The position numbers were made by a program, and so were the translations under genes. Shown in pieces: positions 32,367 to 46,100 of a stretch of 64,000 nucleotides of DNA. The notes beneath the pieces are model-generated. The model was not told the DNA's origin. It saw nothing but the letters and a program-made list of their open reading frames with translations, and did not search any database. Source of the DNA: Staphylotrichum longicolle (lineage: Eukaryota; Ascomycota; Sordariomycetes; Sordariales; Chaetomiaceae); contig JAHCVI010000004.1 in NCBI GenBank assembly GCA_019096155.1, forward strand, positions 1,984,001 to 2,048,000. The letters run 5' to 3'. How positions within the stretch are numbered: the stretch's first letter is position 1; every line of letters begins with the position of its first letter.

Positions 32367-33456
32367 ATACTTTGCGGAGCTTGAACCCTTTGCCCTCTTG
32401 AGGACAAGCTCTACGCGAGCTTGACCGAAAAGCACGCACCTTTAGCGCCACACACAACACTTTGCCAGAAGGTCGCTTTGGTAACGCTCCTCCTTCAATG
32501 TCGCCTCTGCAATCGTGTCGTCTGGCGGCAGGAACCGGTCGAGCAAGGAGAAGGCGGCGGCGCTAACGACCGCAAAGACAGCTCAAGATGGCGCCTGCCC
32601 TTACGTAGTTACCGCAGTAAAGCCAGGAGAAAGTCGCGTGACGTCGTCTGTTAACACAAAATCATCGAGTCGGGCCGGCTGGGTGGTGGCGGGGGGGGGG
32701 TGTGGGGTCTCTGTCGACTTACTCTTCGTCTCTGAGTGGGAGGGCTGACTGTAAGAGGTAAGACTTGGTCCCCCGGAAAATGATGGGATTGGAGGCTGCG
32801 GGAGGCTTGTCGTGGCTCTTGCTGACCGCTACTGCAAGCATTGGGGTTGGTCGATGGCGTGGCGAGGTGCGCAAGGCTCTGAGGAGGCAGGTTTCGACGG
32901 CGAGTGCGTGCGCGCCGGCGCCGGGATGGTGCAGCCATTATCAAGAGGCAAGTACCCTATGTGAAAGTTCTTTGATGATGAGACAGTGAAGAGAGACCGG
33001 AGACAGGGAAAGGTGAGGTTTTAAGGTTCGGCACCCGGGCGACACGTACTGAAGTCGGTGTGCACCTGGAACCAATCACGCCGATTCACACCCTTTTCTC
33101 TGCTTTTCCAATTACCGCAGGAGGGAAAGAGCTTTTTTGCACAGCCCGCTTTGTTGTCAGACCGGGCGAGGGCAATCTCCAGGCAAGGTACGATAAAGAA
33201 GCACTTTAGTCATTGGGTTGTATGTACCAGAATGTCTCGAGGCACCTTAAGCAGTCACGCAAGTCTGAACGTACTGGCTTTTGAGAAAGCACATGGATCA
33301 TGACTACAAAATACCTACTCGTGGTCGTACTAAACGGAAACCCAGAACACAACAACAGCTCAATCAATGAAATACTTACCACACCCTATCATCCCCCCCC
33401 TGCCTCTCTTCTCACCCAAAACTTACCAACCTGTTCAACCAACCACAAACCCACCA
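32367..33456. other. Intergenic region with G10 run
   Basis: 1.1 kb between the weak membrane-protein candidate and the 3' end of the ABC transporter. A G10 homopolymer lies at 32691-32700, inside a G-rich patch that could form a quadruplex. Frames here are low-complexity and unconvincing. Confidence 0.45.
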
Positions 33457-36400
33457 CTACCCCCTCATACTCTGATACAAATCCCTCAACACCCCCTCCT
33501 CATTCTGCAACAACTCCTCCGGATGCCCCCTCCACCACCCTGCCCCGCTCCAGCACCACGACCAGGTCAAAGTCCAGGATGTGCTCCAGCCGGTGCAGCA
33601 CCTCGACCCGTCCGCCCCCTCAGGTCCCGCCACATCTCGCGCACCAGCACCTCCGTCTCGTGGTCCATGCTGCTCGTGAACTCGTCCATGAGCACCACCT
33701 GCGCGTCCGCCCGCGTGAAGAGCGCGCGCGCGCGAGGCAGAAGAGAGCTGCTGCTGTCCGACGGAGAGGCGCTCCTCTGGGTTGAGGGGGCTGGCGAGGG
33801 TGATGGGCGCGTTCTCCCTTCTTCTTTTCTTTTTTTGTCGGCGTCTGTCGGATTCGGGGTCGCCCTTCTTGGACTTGGACTTAGACTTGGACTTGGTTTT
33901 GGTCTTGGCGTTCTTCTTCTCCTGGATGACGTCGGTGGAGGTGTTTTGCTGACCTCGGTGATGGAGGACGGAGGAGCCGCGGGTGGAGGAAGACGAAGAG
34001 GAAGAAGAGAAGAGGCGGAGGGCTTGCGGTGAAGGGCGTCCCAGATGCCGACCTTGCGCAGCAGGGACTCGATCAGAGCGTCCGTCTCCTCTGGAGTGCG
34101 CGAGGCGCAGGACGCATCGTCCCACATGACCATGTTGGCACGGATTGAGTCGTGGATAAAGAGCGACTTTTGCGGGAGAGTCATGATGCGCTTGCGTAGG
34201 GCGTCCCGGGAGACGCGGCTGATGTCTTGGCCGTCGATGATGATGTTGCCTGAGTTGAGGTCGAGGCAGCGGAGGAGGGTGGCGAGGAGGGAGGATTTGC
34301 CGCTGTTGAAGGTCAGGGACGGGATGCTTTCCAAATTGTCATGCTAGATATGAACTCACCTTCCACTGCGGCCGCAGATAGCCACTTTGGTGCCAGGGGC
34401 AATGTACAAACTGACGTCGTAAACAGCAGGAGGCAGTTGTGGGCTATGGAACTTAGGTTAGCGCTGAAGGTGCTCATCTTGACCGTTGGACACACCTGTA
34501 CGCCGCCGAAACGTGCTGCAGTTCAATCCCTCCGTGGCTCGGCCAGCTGGGATGGGGTGCGGGGAGCTCAAACTTCTCTTCGGGCTCAACATCCTCGTTG
34601 AAACGCCTGATGCGGGCAACAGCACCGATGGACGTTTCAAGGTTGGCCCAAAAGGTGATGAGGTACTTGAAGCTCGTACTCAGCGAGATCTAGGGCATGT
34701 TAGCAGCTGCGCAAAGCCCGTCAAGTTGTGTTTCCTACCAAGTTCACCAGCGCCAAGCCCAAGAACCCAAGGGACTGCGACGACCGGAATGTCACCGCCA
34801 GCGTTGTCACCAGTATGGCGAGCAAAGTCACCACAAAATCCAGAATCATCTTGAGCCAGACCTGCACCGAAACCAGCGTGTAATGGGCACGCTGGGAATA
34901 GTTTAGCAGTTCTGTGTTTCGGGAGGAGAACTCGCCGGTGCGGTCAAACGCCCTGATGGACACGATGCCATTAATGGTCTCGAGCAGGAAGGCAGACAGT
35001 GGCGCCTTGGCCTCAATGTCCATGAGACGAAGCTGCTTGGATGTCCTGAGGTAGAACTTTTGGATGACCCAGAGCACGATGATGAGGACCGGAATCGAGA
35101 CAGATACGTATTTGGACGAGATCATGACGATGACGGTCTCGGCGCAGACGCCGAAGAAGGCTTCCGACAGGTTAGTTTAAGCACAATCAACGTAACACTC
35201 CATGACTCACATGTCGTGGTGTTCACCAGTGCCATGGGCAGCTCATCGTCAATGAGCATAATATCTTGGATGAACCTGCCCTGTTGTTAGCGCGAGATGA
35301 TTGAAATGGGCGCTGTATCTTTGAACTTGCCTGTTGGCGATGGTGTGTGATCCAACCGAGACAACATATGTAATCGACGCCCTGCAGAGGTAAGCATGTT
35401 GTCTGAAATGGCTGTCGGGATACACACTTCATTAGTGTCTGCAGCTGCCCAAAGTAGAGCCTCAAGGACGACGATGGCAGCAGGACATCGAAGAAGAACC
35501 TAAGACGCATCTAATGTCAGCGCGTCCGTTTCAATGTGGCCGGTTTAACTTACACGCAGATCACGCCCAGAAGAGAGACGCCGCCGACGATGAGTCCCGT
35601 AAAGATACCGATGTAGTAGGTGAGAGACTTTTGGTCGCTCTCAGCCCACATCTTGAGCCACACGGCTGTGGCCATACCGTTAGCTGAATACAACATGCAG
35701 TTACCTCGAGTCGATGATCCAACTTACTCTCAAACGACCTCTCACCCGCTAGAATCGCGGCAAGAGCAAAGAACAACGAGATCCCCGCCACGCCACAAGA
35801 CTTGAGGAAATACCCGTAGACACCCCACTCCGAGGGAGCACGGCTCTCGTTATTCTCTTCCTTGTCAAACGGGGCATTCTTCAGGACCACCTTGCCGTCG
35901 CTGGTGACCTCGACGGCATCCGCCGCACTGGTGGCCGCCTTGGGTGCAGCCACGCGAGAGAGAATCTGGTCGTCCAGGGTACCACTGCGAAGGGAGTTCG
36001 TCATAGGTACCGCTGTGGGCAATCATGCCGTTGTTGACGACCAGGACGGTGTCAAAGCGAGGCAGGAACTGGGCTTGGGGGATTTGGGTGTCGTGGGAAG
36101 GAGGGAGGGGATTGCGACGTACTTGCGTGCGTGACCAGGACTGCGCGCAGCAGTTCAGCTTCGACAGTAGGCCGTTCTCAGAGAAGACCGCTGAGAAGAT
36201 GTGAGTGGCTGACTTCCGGTCAAGGCCGCTAAAGATGTCGTCCATAAGGAGGAGGTCTGGCTTGCTGTACACAGCACGGGCGAGGGCCTGAAGTTGTTAG
36301 AAAGCTCGAGTGTTTTGAACTCGAATCACTTACCACCCGGCTCTTCTGTCCCCCACTCAATGCCGACCCCCCGCTGCCGACCCCGGTCGCATCTCCCTCA

Positions 36401-39016
36401 GCAAACCCGGTGATGTCCTGGGCGAGAGCACATGCGTCAACGACTCTGTCATACCAGTCTTGATCGAAGGCTCGCGAGCCAACAATATTCTCTTTTACGC
36501 TTTGATCAAGGAGCCAGGGTTCTTGGTCACAGAATGCAACTCTGATACCACGACGCATTCGCCGTGTTCCAGAAACATTTTCAATCTCTCCCAGGATGGC
36601 TTTGAGGAGCGTAGATTTGCCCGAACCGACACTGGCAACGATTAGACAGACTGCATTGTGGAGGAAGAATGAACGACTTACGGCCCGATGACAGCTGTAA
36701 ACGAGCACGGCTGAATAGCCAACGACATGACATATAGCGCCGGCGCCTCCTCTTTACCTTTCCAGCAGAAAGAAGCATCCGAGATCTCGACAAGCTCAGC
36801 GGTGGCGTTGAACCCGGCATCAAGATCCGGTAGGCCTGGACCCTGCGGGAAGAAGGAGTGGAACTGGTCCATGGTGAGCCTATTTTGATGCTTGACCGAG
36901 AAGGAGCTTTGCGATGATGTCTCGCTCGCGAACGGACTGTTGCAAACTCCGAGCACGCGTTCCTCGTTGAGCAAATCTTGGACCCGCCCGAGGCACTTGA
37001 ACATGGAGACTAGGGCTGGAGTTCCCTGGATTAGGAGAAAGAGCGGGTCCAAAGAGATGCGGAGGAGCGCCAACGAGGCGAAGAGGGTCTGGAAGGTGAG
37101 CGGGATGCCATGGATTTTGCTGATGATGGCAAAGCCACCGAAGGCGACGAGGATGGAGAGTTCGGTCGAAGCCGCCGCTACAGGCCCTAGTTAATAACAG
37201 CTTGCTGACTTTGAAACATGATAACTTACAGAGCGTAATGATGATGGACAATATACGTCGGAAGCGCCTGCATCATCGGTTAGTTTGTGGCAAGAGGCCA
37301 AGAGACTCTGATGCTTACCGGCCCAGTAGAACCTCATCAAGACGCAGTTTCTGAAGGTTCTGCATATAGTCTGGCGCCAGACCCAGCATCTTGACTTCTT
37401 TGAACCCTGTGATCATGAACATGGTGGACTTCACGCGGGCCTCGGTTGCGGCGAGCCAGGCAACCTGGCGTGGGCCAAGAGGAGCGCTGCAAATGCCAGC
37501 CAAAATCATCATGACTGACCACAGATCAGTTGTTTGGACGGGAATAAGATCTCCGATTATTTGTACTTACCCAGTGTGCAAAGAAGCGGCGCAAGAAATC
37601 TTAACAGGAGGTTAGCAAGACGCAAAAAAGAAACGGTTCAAAAAGACTTACGCCAGCTGAATCTTGAGGTAGAGCAGGTAGACGGCGACCGCAACAGTGA
37701 CGAAACTCGCCCAGATATCATGCAAGATCTTGCATCCCTCCATAATGTGCTGCATATCCACGTTGATAAGCGTCGCCGCGTTGCCCGAGTCCAGCGCAGC
37801 GATCCTCATCTTCAACAGCTGACGGTAGCACGAGTCAATGAGCTGGCTGCGCATCTCCAGCGCCAGCTTGTTGCAGGCGTGAGCGTACCACGCATTGAAG
37901 AGAGCCATCAGCGTATACACGACGGCAAAGGCGCCAATTAGTGCGTAGCCGACGTCCATGCGCTCTTGGTACAGACCCGCGCCTTGAACAAAAGTGATCA
38001 TGCGCTCCAGCAACATCGGTTGAGTGAGTGTGAGAGCCACGATGGTCGCGCGAGGGATTGCGGGGACGAGAAACTTTCCTGGCATGGACCTGAAGAGTGT
38101 CCAGAACAGGGCAGTTTTGGCGGCCTTGTTGGGATTTTGCGCCCAGCTTGCCCGGAACCGTTCCCGCAGCAGCTCTGCCGATTCGTCGTCGCGAGGACTT
38201 GACAGATCCGAGGGCACAAGATACCGCGTAAAGCCTAGTACGGTTGATTAGCCGACTTCTCATTTCCTACTTCCATGATACGGGACTGCGCGGAAAGGAG
38301 GAACAAACCGTTCCAGAGTGTTGATCCGAGCCAGAAGAACATGGAGCGGCCATAGAACCCAGCCAGCTGTTCAACTGTGTACTTCTTCCTGAGATTTGGA
38401 AATACAAGCTGGTCTTTTCGTGCGGCCTCCACCAGCGCCAGGATGACCTTGATAGCCAGAGTGGCCGTCTCAGCCGCGGCAAGCGCCGTGTAGGCTGAAG
38501 AGGGCATCAGCCAGAGGGTCCGTACGCGGACGATATCGAACAGAATCGTCAGGAGCAGATAGAGCTCAATGATGAAGCTGGGCGCCACGCGAAGAGCATG
38601 CTCAAAGTAGCTCAGAACAGACAAGGGAAGTACGACGACAAAGTTCAGTGCCGCCGCTGCCAGAGTCAGCTTGGTTCTGGGTGCTGTGGTACCCGGAAGC
38701 GCCCACAGCATCAGAACGGCCAGTTTGAGGAGACCCATGGCGATGGTCATGCCCTGTGTGGTGTCAGTCATGTGTCGTTACGACATCGCAGATGCCGACT
38801 GGGACTCACCTGTTTCAGCCAGAGAAGGTTTCCATTGCCAGCCTGTCTCGGCCGGCCAAACAGGAAGGCTACTTGGAGCGCCGCTGCGATGGTCACCAAC
38901 GTTGTGGGTAGGATGGACAGGATGGACTCCTCAAACATGAGTGTGAAGTCCAAACCCCCACGACATGATGGCCCGGCCCAGGGGCCCCAAGTGTTGTCCG
39001 CGGCGACGCAGTCCAT
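33457..39016 (-). CDS. ABCC (MRP-type) multidrug ABC transporter, frame-broken in both NBD regions
   Basis: Full-size ABC exporter of the plasma or vacuolar membrane. The start at 39016 (MDCVAADNTWGPWAG) opens an MRP-style N-terminal TMD0. Early exons are 39016-38810, 38753-38309, 38234-37652, 37599-37571, 37514-37319, 37267-37230, 37186-36682, 36631-36334, and the next from 36287. TMD1 follows STLWNGFTRYLVPSDL. NBD1 has Walker A GPVGSGKST, signature LSGGQKSRVALARA and Walker B LLLMDDIFSGLD. TMD2 begins near SEWGVYGYFLKSCG. NBD2 has GKSSLLATLLRCLD, signature LSVGQQQL and VVLMDEFTSSMD. The frame is broken near 36143-36148 and 35992-35994, and at least four times in NBD2 (33526-33747). NBD2 also holds a Lys/Ser-rich insert (KTKTKSKSKSKSKKG). 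Its divergence from the NRPS suggests peptide export or self-protection. Confidence 0.85.
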
Positions 39017-42000
39017 GGTCTACGGACCCTGTTGTTGAGTTGAGTGCCTGCCTGGTCTTGTCAGATCCTTGATCTCGTCGATGACTATGGAAGGGCGCGA
39101 GAAGCGAAAGAACAAACCGGGCAGGTCAGGTCAAAAGGAGATGGTTGGTGTCTTTGGCTGGAGCACTTGACTGGGGACAACGACATTGCCTACCCAGAAA
39201 TGGGGACGATGAGCTGTGAGAGACTTGCAGAGGGCGATGAAGGTTCATCCGAAGGAAATGGGAAAGGGAGAAGAGGGAAGCGGGTCATCTTCAGCTTCAT
39301 GTAGAGAGACGTTGCTGTTCCTGATCAGGGAGGAACGGTCATTAGCCGCGTGTGGCCGCCAGCTCGGCTTGATGGAGTGGTGGTGTCCGATGAAGCAAGT
39401 GTTCCGATGTAACTGTGTCCTGCGGGACGTTCAATAGTTCACGGGAGGAGGTGGTGATGACTTGGAAGTGATGCTATTTCTGTCGCCATAGGTCAAGACG
39501 GGATGGATGGAAGCAGGCGGGGTGGGCATGCCGAAAGGGGACGGAGCTCAGCCGTGAGTCCCATCATATCCAGATCAGACGACATTGGCCACCGTGATGC
39601 CTCTCGCACAAGGGTATTGGTGGAGCACAAGTCTGCTCGAGGTATTGATGCAGTCATGAAGCGGGCGGGAGGCGAAGCTGTTCTGGGGACAGGGTCAAGG
39701 ACCCGGAGCACACCATACCACAGTGGGAATTGGACGACATGGTTCTGGGCTTCTGTCCGGCAGGGGTGACGGAGTGACCGCGAGAACAAGGTCGGTGAAG
39801 TCGAAGAGACGGGTAGCCGCGCCGTATCGGTGGGGCTATGGAAGGTTTTCTCAGGAGTCAGGCCTGTCGACGGTCAGCCGCACGGGGCGGTGGAGCATGG
39901 AGACGATTTAGGTTGTGGTTGCAACGGTAAGGCGTGGACGGGAACCGGGGCTGTGGATTGTCAGCCAAGGCTCCCAGTGCAGGGATCGCGTGGAATTGAA
40001 ATAGTGTCATGACATGGCGACATCGCGCTGCTGCCAGTGCCACCGCGTGCTGGTTGGGTGGTGTCACAAAAAGTCAACTGGTGTGTGGGTGGAGTGGAGG
40101 GGTGGGTTGGGCGGTGCGGGACGCGGTGTGGTCGGGTGCGCTTGCGTGAGGTGGTGGAACTGGTGGAAGTGGTGGAAGTTGCGGAGCAGAAATCCGGGGA
40201 CGCACAATTGGTTTGTGGTAAGATGGCGTCGATCAAGGCCGATCGTCTTGAAACAAGGTGGCTTTTCTGCAGGGGTCGAAAAGCTTAACTCGTTGTGAGA
40301 TTCCGTGATTGGATGAACATCCTCTGCTTCCCCAGCCCCACAGCTAAAAACAGCAGCGGCTCCAGGAAAGCCAAGAGTAAGCTCCTTCCACTGGTCTGTC
40401 CGACGGCTGTCAACTCGCTGCCATTCACTGCAGGTGCGATCACTGCCAGCAATTGCCAGCGACTCCCTCAATTGCCCCGGTGGCTCAGCGGGTCTTGTGC
40501 GGAAAAGAGCTCCATTTGGCATTTTCGGGGAAAATCCGCAACTCCATCTTGCCAATCATTTGAGCCGTCACAGCACTGATCGCTTCCCCCACGGCTCGCT
40601 TTCAAGCTCCCCACAACTCGACCAAACAAAGCTTAGCGTGCAATATATTTTTGGCCGGCCATGCAAGCGAAAAGCCAAGAAGCAACGCTTCGAACTTTCG
40701 AAGTTACTGTCTCACAGACCCAACGGCTTGGATTGATGCCGTGCAACCCAGCCCTCCTGCCGTCGAACGGTGCCTTGGTGTCTCAGTTTGAAGCAATCTA
40801 TCTCGGAGTGCACGGCGCACGGCGTCGCAACAGCCTCAACTGCAGCAGTGAGCTTTTCGCCCGACATTCTGCTTTTCGGATCTCTTAGAGCAGATGATTC
40901 TGGGTCCTGGTTGGTGTAGGAGGCAAGTCGAGGCTCAGCCGGCAAACCGCAGTCACTGGCCGAAGAGGCGCGCCTGTGGCGGCGGAGATCGGCAGGTCTA
41001 GCCCAGCTTGCTCTAGCGGACGTTGATGCGTCGATGAGTCGATGAGTTCAGCCAAGTCTCCGATTCACGCAACAGCTCAAGCGAGCCACGGAGATAATCA
41101 TGATACCCCTGTTCTCAACCTAGCAAGGGTGCGATTCTGCGACACCGTGGCGCAGTGCCCTTCATCCACCACGACACAGTATCGTGCTTTGCTCCACAAC
41201 GACGCATTCAGCTGCCGACGGCTCAGCCAACCCTGCCATGTCATGGACCCACACGAGGAAACCGAGGCCTTGGATCTCCCGACCGTTCATCCTGTCGTCT
41301 GAAAACAAAAATAGTTCGGCCATCGATGGTGATGCTTGTTCGTCCGCCCAATCACTTCACATCCTCCTCCCGGGATGGGATGGCTACTCGCCCACATTGA
41401 CCCACACCGCGGCCAGTGGGCTCTCGTCAAAACACCATGCTGCCCTGGCGGAGCCAAGTAAGTGATCGGGATCGGACATGTAATACGGCTCAACAGATCC
41501 AATCACAGGAGATGGCAGCGCGGCGAAGTCCAATATTGGAACTCTGGACTGTTGCATCAACGATATCCAGTCAACACCATCCTGTTCTCAACGAGCACTT
41601 TCTCAATACCTGGACCTGCATTCAGCCCTCGCCTTGACCCTGGTCAACGTTCGGAGAACGGCCTGGTATCCCAAATTGGTCAGTTTGCGGTGTGCCATCT
41701 TGTCTCCGGAAATTCCAGGTGCGGATGAACCTCGCCATCGAGAGCCGGGAGCTCGGACACTCGGGTCGTGATAAACCCAATGAACTCCATGCCCGCCCAG
41801 TATATGGTCCCCGCATGAGCTATCGATGATCGACAACAATACTCACCTCCTCTGACCACTGTCACCAACCCAAGCCGGCATCCACCTCACACAACGATAT
41901 CGCGAGCCCACTCCGGCCTCACCCCACCGAGATTCAACACGCTTGTCGCTTCTCTCACTTGTCGTTGTCTAGGACTCCACCGCACTCTGACTTCTTCACC

Positions 42001-42258
42001 GGTCTTGACCATATTCACCACCTCATCACAGCAGGCTTCTCTCCCTGGTCTGCTAAAGTATCATCCCGAGTCCTTCCTCATTAGACTCACTAGGGCATCA
42101 CGACACACTTGAGGCCAAAACAACACCACATTCCCTGGCCTGTTTCTGTGATACCCAACTGACTAACACAACTCACCTCTCCCACTCCCTCCTGACTCCA
42201 ACCTCATTGCTTCTAATCTTACAGAACCCACCGAAGCTTGATACCCGCAACAGCCAAC
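39017..42258. promoter_or_regulatory. 3.2-kb bidirectional promoter region between transporter and NRPS
   Basis: No gene supported over 3.2 kb. Frames (for example 40014-40298, 41042-41302) are short and overlapping. The last 150 bases are C/T-rich and contain CTAAC, and end in CTTACAG at 42219-42225, so a 5'-UTR intron of the NRPS gene just before the ATG is possible. An unusually long shared region for two genes. Confidence 0.55.
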
Positions 42259-43115
42259 ATGCATTCCTCAAGGCTCTCCAACGACATCACACGCAAGTCC
42301 TTCTGGGCACAACGGCTCCAAGCCGTAGAGGCCGCTCCGGACGCACCTCTCTTCTTTGACAAGCTCGATGGCACGCCCTCCAATCACAAGCCATCGGCCG
42401 TCGGCCCAGAAGGGTACGCCCGGACCAAGGCTGTCATGGCTGTTGACGCCGGCAACCTCGAAGAGGCAGCATCCATGCACAATCTGTCCCAGGACACACT
42501 CGTTCTCGCAGCCTGGGCCGTTCTTCTGCGAGCTTACGCAGGCGAGGACGGGCCCGTGAGCTTTGGCGTTTGCCTTGACAGGGAGCAGGCTGCGTGGCTC
42601 TCAACCATGGCCATGTCCTCCGACGACAGGCTGCTCAGCGCGATGCTGGCGGCCGAACAGGACATGAAGCTGACCATGGGCCACACCCTGGCCTTCCATT
42701 CGCTTGGGGCCTTCGCCGAGGGAACAGGGTTTGGGACCATTGCCACAGCGGTCTACATCCACTCGTTCAAGTCGAGATTTCCCGAGATGCACTTGCCAGT
42801 GAGTGAAAACCGAATCCCTATATTCTGTTGGGCATCGACAGGAGGTGCTGACAGCTCCTTTCTTGCAGTCCTTGGCAACGGCTTTTGTCAACGTTGCAGA
42901 AGGCACAATGGTGCATGTGCACCTGAGCTTCCGCAAGGACGCTCTGTCTCCTGAGCGCGCACAGAGCGTCGTTGAGAATTTCTCGCATGTTCTCAACGTC
43001 TTGACCCTCAAGCTGCGTGCTGTGGGTCGTTTCGACGGAGATGACCTGCGCATCGGCACCATTGACACCCTTGCTAGGAACGAGTACGGTCGCATCGTCG
43101 AGTTTAGCGCGGCTC
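42259..43115 (+). other. NRPS starter: truncated condensation-like domain C*
   Basis: About 260 residues matching only the C-terminal half of a condensation domain (SFWAQRLQ ... VLAAWAVLLRAYAG ... LPSLATAFVNVAEG). The HHxxxDG active-site half is absent, so it is presumed non-catalytic. Intron 42799-42868 (GTGAGT ... TTGCAG) lies inside it. Headless C* domains are known at the N-terminus of several fungal NRPSs. Confidence 0.8.
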
Positions 43116-46100
43116 TGCCGCTGAAGCTTGACGATTGCGTCCACGACTTGATCCTCGCAAAGTGCTCCAAGCCGCAGAATGCCAGCCGAGTTGCCGTCGC
43201 TGCCTGGGACGGCTCCTTCACCTACGCCGAGCTGGCCCAGCAGACTTTCCGCCTTGCTGGTGTCATCGCGAGCGCGGCCCACCAGCTCAATGCGCGGGCC
43301 GATGGACGGCAACTGTTTGTGCCCTTCTACTTGACCAAGTCGAAGTGGACACCGGTTGCCATCCTCGCCATTCTTGCTGCTGGCGGAGCTTGCGTTCCGC
43401 TCGAGCCTAGCCATCCCGCGGCTCGTCGCAACGACATTCTGGCCCAACTGGATTCCCCAATCGTTTTGACCAACTCAACCCTCCGCCAAACTCTTGCAGA
43501 GAGCCTTTCCCCGCAGACTCCGGTGAGGCATATCATCTGCACCGACACGCAGGAGGAGAACACGCCGCCCTCGTCCCCCGCAACTGCTCCTCTTCCCTAC
43601 GTCCAGCCTGACGCTCTTTGCTACGTCATCTTCACCAGCGGCAGCACAGGCTCCCCCAAGGGTGTTAAGTGGCAGCACAGCACCCTCGCCACGAGTGCCT
43701 GGGAACATGGCCGGGAGTTCCACTTTGATGATTCCAGCAGGGTGCTTCAGTTTGCTTCCCATGTATTCGACGTCTCCGTTGTCGAGCTCGTCACGCCCCT
43801 TGTTCACGGCGGCTGCGTTGTCATTCCATCCGACAATGACCGCGTCGAGCCGCACAAGTTGGCGAGCTTCATGGAGAGCATGGGCGTGAACTGTGCCCTC
43901 TTTGCTGCGTCGTATGCACGCCTCCTGAAGCCAGAGCTAGTCCCGACTCTCCGAACCCTCATCCTCGGGGGCGAGACCATCGGCCAGGACAACATCGACA
44001 AGTGGACTCCTGCTCTGGATCGCTTCGTCATTGGCTACGGTTCCGCGGAGACCTGCATCAACTGTGCGAAGAACGAATTCTCCGTCCGCACCCAGGCTAA
44101 GAAGCCGTGGAAGGAGTCTCTCGGACATGCCATTGGTGGCCGCATGCTGATCGCCGACCGGTCTGACAGCGACAAGCTGGTTCCCATTGGAGCCATCGGC
44201 GAGATCCTCGTCGAGGGCCCTATTCTGGCTCAGGGATACCTCAATGATGACGCCAAGACCTCCAAAGCCTTCATCGAGAATCCGGCTTGGGTTCGCAAGA
44301 CTCACTTCTACCCGGCCAGCTCGCGCCGCCGTTTCTACCGTACTGGTGATCTCGGCCGCCAAGCCATGGATGGTTCCATCTCTTTTGTTGGCCGCGCTGA
44401 CTTCCAAGTCAAGATCCGCGGCCAGCGCATGGAGCTCGACGAAGTCCGCTTCCACGTGGTGAAGGCAATGCCCGAGGCAGTCGATGTCCATGTGGATGTC
44501 ATCTGCCCCGAAGGCGAGAAGGCTCTTGCAGCGTTTCTTTCCTTCGGGACCAGCAGTGATGCTGAACAGGGAGTTCAAATTCACCGTCTGGACCAGAACC
44601 AAGCCAATGCTCTCCGGCACATGGTTGACAAGCTCCGGGAGAACCTCCCCGCGGCCGCGATTCCATCATTCTTCATCCCCACCGCCTGCTTTCCGTACTT
44701 GGTGTCGGGCAAGGTCGATCGAAGGCGGTTACTTGAGTTTGCTAACCAGTCATTGGTTGAGCAACTCTCATCTTATTCCGGCTTCACGGGCCAAACCATT
44801 TCAAACTCTACCACTCCTGCCACTGAGATGGAAGAGGTTCTCGTCTCGTGCTGCAGGGAAATTCTGAAGCTTCCATCCTTGGGACCGGATGACAACTTCC
44901 TCGTCTCTGGTGGAGACTCGATCTTGGCCATCAAAGTGGCATCCGCCGCCCGCGAACATGGAATCAGCGTCACCGTCGCCGACATCTTCAACGCCCAAAC
45001 AATCCGTGCCCTGGCTCAAGTCGCTACTGGTGTTGATGGTTGGGTTGGTAACGACGAGATCGACGTTCCTGTGGCTCTGAGTCTGCTCCCAAGCGATCTC
45101 GTCGATGAGATTGTCTTGGACGTGAAGGCGCGCAGCCCAACCGAAGACGAGGTTCTGGATGTGTACCCGTGCACTCCTCTCCAGGAAGCCCTCGTCACCG
45201 CCTCCAGCATGCGTGTCGGGGCGTACGTCGCACGTCACACCTTGGAGCTCCCAGCTCATATCGACCTCGCCCGATTCAAGGCTGCTTGGTCTGCTGTGGT
45301 ATCACGCCATGGCATTCTCAGGACTCGCATCTTTGACGGCCAACACGGTGCCATTCAAGCCGTCTACAACTCGCAGCTCCCGTGGCATACTGGGCCTGAT
45401 CTTGCCGTGTACTGTGAGCAAGAAAGGGCACTTCCAATGGGCTTTGGTGACGAGCTGGTGCGATTTGGTTTGGTCGGCCGGACTTTTATCTTCACCATCC
45501 ACCACTCCCTCTTCGATGGTTGGTCTATCACTCGGCTCTTCGAAGACGTTGAGCGGCACTATGCTGGTCTCGAAGCGCTTGAGACGGAGCCTCATCAGCA
45601 GTATATCCACCATCTCTCGTGCCTGGATACCGAGGGCCCGAAAGAGTTCTGGGCCAGCAAGCTAGCGTCAGACACCGGTTTGGCTGCCTGCCACTATCCC
45701 CAGACCCTCAGCTCATCTTACCACCCAATTCCCGACGACGAGATCAAGATGAAGCTGGCAGTGAGCGACCACGCTAACAGCGAGTTCACGATGTCAACTC
45801 GCATCCGCGCTGCCTGGGCTCTTCTTATGGGCCGTTATCTGGACTCGCAAGACGTTATCTTCGGCGAGACATTTTCAGGCCGCTCCTCGAGCCTGAAGAA
45901 TGTGGAAGCCATTGATGGCCCCACCATTTCGACTGCCCCTGTCCGCATCACTTGGGACGTCAACGAGAGCATCGAGTCTCTCCTCCGACGCATCCAAAGC
46001 GACGTGCTTCAATTTGATGCCTGCGGCCACATTGGCATACAGTCCATCTCCCGTCTGAGCCCAAGCGCAGCGGAAGCTTGCCAGTTCCAGCACATCATTG

